Origin: Hyphomicrobiales bacterium
GTDB lineage: Bacteria > Pseudomonadota > Alphaproteobacteria > Rhizobiales > Rhizobiaceae
NCBI GenBank assembly: GCA_900472925.1
Contig: UCJU01000027.1
Span: 22,310 to 86,309, forward strand
Reading direction: 5' to 3'
DNA: 64,000 bases
This document shows positions 60,090 through 64,000 of the stretch, one piece after another. Position 1 is the stretch's first letter. Each line of letters begins with the position of its first letter. The notes beneath the pieces were generated by a model, which worked only from the letters and a program-made list of their open reading frames with translations, made no database searches and was not told the origin of the DNA. The translations under genes and the position numbers were made by a program.

Positions 60090-60548
60090 ATGCGCGAGAC
60101 TTTGCTGACGATTGCAGTTGTGCTGGCAAGCAGCAGCGCCATGGCTTCCTCCATCGAAGTCATCGGCCAGAACAGCACGGGCAATGGCAGCATCCTCTCC
60201 CTATCCTGCGATGGCTGCCCGCCACTCAAGCCACGACAGGCGCCAAAACAGCCCACCCCCGTTCTCAACCCCGGCACGCAGGACATTTCCATTCGCGATA
60301 TCGGTGGCAAGAAGCAAATCCTGCGCACGGAAGCGTGGCTCGGCGGCTCGCCGGTCACCTATGTCAGCAACAATCCCACATGGCTGCCTGCGCCGGAAAT
60401 GGGCGTCGCGGCTCCCGCACTCGATACAGTGGATAGGACAGTGAAGACCTCTGCTGTCGGCAAAGCAATCGGCGGCGAAATGCCGGAACCGGTGGCTGCA
60501 GACGCGGTCACGCCGCTGTCGCTGGATGGCTTCACGCTGCGCCAGTGA
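60090..60548 (+). CDS. Small secreted protein, possibly HPE1-like
   Basis: A 152-aa protein with a signal peptide (residues 1-20, cleaved after AMA). The mature part starts SSIEVIGQNSTGNGSILSL and has a CxxC pair in SCDGCPPLK, then a Pro/Gln-rich stretch and TEAWLGGSPVTYVSNNPTWL. It resembles proteins that rhizobial annotation calls plant virulence effector HPE1-like; I am not certain of that match. ATG 60090 with GACGGGG upstream is used; ATG 60075 is an alternative. Confidence 0.65.
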   Translation: MRETLLTIAVVLASSSAMASSIEVIGQNSTGNGSILSLSCDGCPPLKPRQAPKQPTPVLNPGTQDISIRDIGGKKQILRTEAWLGGSPVTYVSNNPTWLPAPEMGVAAPALDTVDRTVKTSAVGKAIGGEMPEPVAADAVTPLSLDGFTLRQ

Positions 60549-60814
60549 CAGCACAACAAACCATTCTGAGTGACAACTGATATCACCGACACCTATCGAT
60601 GGGATTTTATTGTCATATATTTGACAGATAACAAACTATTTTGCCCGGCAACGTATTCAGTGAGCCTAATTTAAGCAATTATTCAAATTTTTGAAGCTTC
60701 ATCTAAACCATCAGGTGCGATGAACGCGTCTTTATAGCGCATCAGGCGCCCACCCCACATCGTCCCGAGATTGCTCCGTTGCCACTGCTGCGGTGCCCTA
60801 GCCTGTGAGCGCAT

Positions 60815-62644
60815 ATGAAAAACCTGCCGATTTCCCGACAACTGATCCTGCTTGTGGTCGCGCTGATGGCAGCATTTGCCGCCACCACCTATTTCCAGAT
60901 CAGATCGTCCGTCAACGCCATTTACGAGGAACGGTACGGGATGCTGCGCACGCAGGTGCAGTCGTCCATCTCCATTCTCCAGTCGTTCTACGACAAGGAA
61001 AAGGCCGGTACGCTGACCCACGAACAGGCGATGTCGCAGGCCTTCGCCATCGTCGCAGCCATGAAATATACGCCCGATGGATATATGTTCGGCTATGACT
61101 ACGATGTCAAAATGCTGTTTCACCCGGAAGCCAAGCGCGTCGGCCAGAGCTACAAGGGCAAGCCGGACAGCCAGGGCTTCAACTACCGCGACGAGCTGGT
61201 TCGGCTGGCCCGCGCAGGCGGCGGACAGACCAGCTTTTATGGTCCTAAGCCCGGCGCGGAAGGCGATACCTATGCGAAAAGCTCCTACGCGATGGCTTTC
61301 GAGCCATGGCAGGTGGTGGTCGTAACAGGTGTCTATATCGATGACTTGCAAGCGCAGGTTCGCTCCACCATCATCAGCGCCATCTCCTTCGGTCTCGGTG
61401 TATTCCTGTTAGGTCTTGCCGCCGCCTATGTGGTCATCCGGGGCATTTCCAAGCCGCTCGATGATATTCACAAGGCACTGGGAGAAGTGGCCAACGAGAA
61501 TGTCGATCTGGCCATTCACCACACCGGCATGAAGAACGAAATCGGCCTGATGGCCAAGGCAACAGAAGCGTTGCAACAGAAGGTGCGCGAGCGCCACACC
61601 ATGCAGCGCCGTCAGGACGAACAGCAGAACCAGCTCGACACCGAGCGCCAGACCAACCTCGATATGCAGCGCGATGAGGCCGAGTTACAGGCCCGGGTCG
61701 TCGCCACCATCGGCGAGGCACTGGAAAAGCTGGCGCAAGGCGATCTGACGGTACGCTGCGCCGATCTCGGTTCGCGTTATGCCGCCTTGCGCGACAATTT
61801 CAACGAAGCGCTGTCGCAGCTCGACGCTGCCATGGAGAAGGTCAACGTCAAGAGCGTGGACATCGGCGGCTCCAAGGATGAAATCCGCAAGGCCTCCAGC
61901 GAGCTTTCCCAGCGCACCGAGCGCCAAGCTGCAAGCCTCGAGGAGACATCGGCTGCTCTGGACGAGCTGACGGTTGCCGTACGCCAGACCGCAGATGGCG
62001 CATCGGAAGCCGCCAAGCGCGTGACCTCCATCAGCACCGATGCGAACCGCAGCGACCAGATCGTCGAGGAAGCCATTGGCGCGATGAGCGGCATCGAACA
62101 ATCCGCTGTCGAAATCTCCAAGATCATCGGTGTCATCGATGACATCGCTTTCCAGACCAACCTTCTGGCGCTGAATGCGGGCGTGGAAGCTGCCCGCGCG
62201 GGCGAAGCGGGCAAGGGCTTTGCCGTCGTTGCCCAGGAAGTGCGCGAACTGGCCCAGAAATCCGCCGCCGCTGCCAAGGAGATCAAGACGCAGATCGCCC
62301 GTTCCTCGACACAGGTGGAAAATGGCGTGCGTCTGGTGGGCGAGGCAGGCGATGCGCTGAAACGCATCTCCAACCAGATTAAATCCTCCAGCGACATCGT
62401 CAGCAAGATCGCCCATTCGGCGGCCGAGCAGGACACCACGCTGCGTTCCATCTCGTCCTCGCTCAACCAGCTGGACGCCGCCACCCAGCACAATGCCGCC
62501 ATGGCCGAGGAAACCACCGCCTCTGCCGAAGCGCTTGCCGCCGACACCGAGGAACTGCTGAACCTCATCCGCACCTTCCGCGTCTCAAACTCGCAGAATG
62601 GCAGCCTACACGGCATGGCGCATCAGATGCGTATGGCAAGCTGA
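60815..62644 (+). CDS. Methyl-accepting chemotaxis protein with sCache-type sensor
   Basis: A 609-aa chemoreceptor. Transmembrane helix (about 8-26), a periplasmic single-Cache domain (about 35-185, with DGYMFGYDYDVKMLFHPEAKRVG), transmembrane helix (about 188-210), HAMP and a cytoplasmic signalling domain with the tip [23 protein letters not shown]. The C-terminus (HQMRMAS) lacks the xWxxF tether found in the other receptor in this window. A 266-bp gap upstream shows no gene; a terminator follows. Confidence 0.94.
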   Translation: MKNLPISRQLILLVVALMAAFAATTYFQIRSSVNAIYEERYGMLRTQVQSSISILQSFYDKEKAGTLTHEQAMSQAFAIVAAMKYTPDGYMFGYDYDVKMLFHPEAKRVGQSYKGKPDSQGFNYRDELVRLARAGGGQTSFYGPKPGAEGDTYAKSSYAMAFEPWQVVVVTGVYIDDLQAQVRSTIISAISFGLGVFLLGLAAAYVVIRGISKPLDDIHKALGEVANENVDLAIHHTGMKNEIGLMAKATEALQQKVRERHTMQRRQDEQQNQLDTERQTNLDMQRDEAELQARVVATIGEALEKLAQGDLTVRCADLGSRYAALRDNFNEALSQLDAAMEKVNVKSVDIGGSKDEIRKASSELSQRTERQAASLEETSAALDELTVAVRQTADGASEAAKRVTSISTDANRSDQIVEEAIGAMSGIEQSAVEISKIIGVIDDIAFQTNLLALNAGVEAARAGEAGKGFAVVAQEVRELAQKSAAAAKEIKTQIARSSTQVENGVRLVGEAGDALKRISNQIKSSSDIVSKIAHSAAEQDTTLRSISSSLNQLDAATQHNAAMAEETTASAEALAADTEELLNLIRTFRVSNSQNGSLHGMAHQMRMAS

Positions 62645-62666
62645 TCGGGTTTAATGTCTTGAGATG

Positions 62667-62693
62667 AAACGCCGGGGAGAGATCTCCGGCGTT
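62667..62693 (+). terminator. Terminator of the sCache chemoreceptor gene
   Basis: Arms AAACGCCGG (62667-62675) and CCGGCGTTT (62685-62693 region) with inner pairing and a T-rich tail TTTTTATTTT. Confidence 0.85.
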
Positions 62694-62784
62694 TTTATTT
62701 TGAGGGAGTGCTGGGGCACCACGATACCTGCGCATCTCACTTCATACCGCGCTTGACCAATATCCAGCAGCGCCACGCCCTCAT

Positions 62785-63259
62785 TCACCCATGCCGGGCC
62801 GCCTCGATCTTTGCCACATCGATCTTCTTCATCGTCATCATGGCATCGAAAGCCCGTTTTGCCTCGGCATCACCAGCGGCCATGGCTTCAATCAGCACGC
62901 GTGGCGTGATCTGCCACGAGATGCCCCACTTGTCCTTGCACCAGCCGCATTCGCTTTCCTGCCCGCCATTGCCGACGATGGCATTCCAGTAACGGTCGGT
63001 CTCCTCTTGGGTTTCCGTAGATATCTGGAAGGAGAACGCCTCATTGTGCTGGAAGATCGGCCCACCATTGAGGCCCACACAGGCGACACCGGCGACCGTG
63101 AATTCTACCATCAGCACATCCCCCTGCTTGCCGGAGGGATAATCGCCGGGGGCGTGGTGAACCTTGCCGACGGCGCTATCGGGGAAGACCTCCGCGTAGA
63201 AAACGCGCGGCGGCTTCAGCGTCCCTGTCGTACCAGACGCAAATCGTGTTCTTGGCCAT
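62785..63259 (-). pseudogene. Frameshifted VOC (PhnB-like) protein gene
   Basis: An ATG at 63259 with a strong GGGAGGAA site upstream starts MAKNTICVWYDRDAEAAARF, the usual start of the PhnB-like/3-demethylubiquinone-methyltransferase-domain VOC family. The frame then breaks in a run of four T (63200-63203 on the plus strand as A): removing one T restores RFYAEVFPDS and the rest (GDYPSGKQGDVLMVEF, GGQESECGWCKDKWG, AKRAFDAMMTM). So a single-base insertion splits the gene after residue 20. It is either a true recent pseudogene or an assembly error in a homopolymer. Confidence 0.85.
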
Positions 63260-63320
63260 TGTGCATTCCTCCCTGAATTCAAGATGGCGAAAGCATCATG
63301 CCGCAAAGGCCGGGAAGTTG

Positions 63321-63842
63321 CTAGGGCGATGCTGCGTAGGGCTCCAAGGCTGCAACAAGCGCATCGATCTGCCCGTCGGAAAACACCGTGATGCCCGACT
63401 ATGCGAACAGTGCTGCGGTAACGCCATTGCCTGCATGCTTGCGGCCCGAAAATGAACCATCATAGACCGCAACCGATCCACAGGACGGACTGCCATCGAT
63501 GAGCAGCGCGTATCGGCAACCATTATCCTGCGCGAACGCCAGCGCCTTTCGCGCCCCGGCCACGAATTGCGCCGTCACATCGCCGCCGGTGATTTCGATC
63601 ACCCGCGCACGGCCTTCCAGCACATCGAGACCGGAGGCTCCATTTTCGATTTCCGCAGGCGGACGCGGAACAGCCATCCCGCCCGCCATTTCAGGACAGA
63701 TCGTCACCAGCCTGCCCTCTTCGTTCCAGCGCTCGATGGCCGGGTGACAGAGCAGCTTGTCCTTGCCGTCATAGCGGACGGCGTGGCCGAGCAGACAGGC
63801 GCTGATGAGGATTTTGGAAGGGTTGTCGTTAGATGTTTTCAT
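63321..63842 (-). pseudogene. DUF523 protein gene with in-frame amber stop
   Basis: The ATG-started part (63399-63842, 147 aa) has the DUF523 pattern KILISACLLGHAVRYDGK, CPEMAGGMAVPRPPAEI and LIDGSPSCGS. The frame meets TAG at 63399-63401, but continues in the same frame for 25 codons with a typical family C-terminus (SGITVFSDGQIDALVAALE) to a second stop at 63321. The in-frame TAG (for example from CAG) therefore truncates an otherwise complete protein. The truncated form might still fold. Confidence 0.7.
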
Positions 63843-63848
63843 GCGCGG

Positions 63849-63899
63849 CTAGCCCCCCTCTGCCCTGCCGGGCATCTCCCCCACAGGTGGGGAGATCGG
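63849..63899. repeat. Rhizobial palindromic intergenic repeat
   Basis: A GC-rich segment with two hairpins: GCCC-TGCC-GGGC (about 63863-63873) and ATCTCCCC (63874-63881) with GGGGAGAT (63889-63896). This matches the short palindromic repeats scattered between genes in rhizobia. A second, incomplete unit in opposite sense seems to begin at about 63988 (CCAATCTCCCTCC) and is cut by the window edge. 63900-63987 shows no gene. Confidence 0.7.
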
Positions 63900-64000
63900 G
63901 CCGTGGCGAGCTCTCGGCCATCTCTAAAATTGCGCACGCGGTGCGTGGTGGCGATGCGGCTGAACAGAGGAGCATTCCTTCGTCTAGCCAATCTCCCTCC

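Noticed and set aside
61800..62300. Long near-identical stretch shared by the two chemoreceptor genes (also 37640-37830 on the other strand)
   Set aside because: This is the highly conserved hairpin tip of all chemoreceptors, not evidence of a recent duplication or repeat element.
63399..63401. Recoding of TAG as an amino acid in the DUF523 gene
   Set aside because: Other genes do not use TAG internally and no pyrrolysine-type genes are visible; mutation or sequencing error is simpler.

Overview
The window reads as a stretch of the main chromosome of a member of the Rhizobiaceae, most likely Agrobacterium or a close Rhizobium relative. The basis is the gene families (rhizobial BA14K and IalB-like surface proteins, DUF1344, RT0821-type lipoprotein, GbcAB, BioMNY, RibB fused to a dead RibA), the ctaC-ctaD-ctaB-coxF-ctaG-ctaE order, alphaproteobacterial regulatory motifs (EcfG-type promoters, a Zur-like operator) and a rhizobial palindromic repeat at the right edge. 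I see no rRNA, tRNA, CRISPR array, prophage or insertion sequence. It is dense housekeeping DNA with a few accessory or regulatory points of interest.

Layout. 1-6.1 kb: a truncated zinc-ribbon protein, a CsbD stress protein with a general-stress promoter, YqgE, a secreted DsbD-alpha-like protein, a 1-Cys peroxiredoxin, then a zinc ABC uptake operon (40-aa membrane peptide, ATPase, permease, binding protein) behind a long Zur-like palindrome. 6.1-8.7 kb: rnhA, thrB, ispH. 8.7-15.3 kb: the aa3 cytochrome c oxidase cluster read leftwards (ctaC, ctaD, ctaB, coxF-like, ctaG, ctaE, DUF983, SURF1), with an FNR/FixK-like box at its head. 15.6-23.8 kb: IalB-like protein, TldD, VOC and HAD proteins, MazG-like protein, PdxH, a lipoprotein, a DnaJ-like protein, FabI, a histidine phosphatase and DUF1344.

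24-34 kb: a large GGDEF-EAL protein, aroC, ribBX, a YcaQ-type glycosylase, the bioMNY biotin transporter, an HDAC-like hydrolase and xseB. 34-45.6 kb: pirin, dxs, a methyl-accepting chemotaxis protein with a CheR-tether pentapeptide, two RNA methyltransferases, a small secreted protein, a fatty-acid oxidation pair and a CorA/ZntB-type transporter behind a Pho-box-like triple repeat. 45.6-53.7 kb: two BA14K paralogues, the glycine-betaine demethylase pair gbcBA, an unknown 202-aa protein, a Sua5 protein, an FAD oxidase and DUF6101. 53.8-64 kb: ubiA, cfa, tex, purD, a small secreted protein, a second chemoreceptor, and two genes with coding lesions (a frameshifted VOC gene and a DUF523 gene cut by an in-frame amber codon) next to a palindromic repeat.

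The parts that fit together functionally are respiration (cta cluster plus SURF1), zinc acquisition, isoprenoid supply (ispH, dxs) feeding ubiquinone (ubiA) and heme O (ctaB), biotin uptake, and envelope stress (csbD and one BA14K gene sharing the same promoter class). I did not find a clear-cut new multi-gene system. The most novel-looking items are the small membrane peptide translationally coupled to the zinc ATPase and several regulatory sites that imply untested control circuits.
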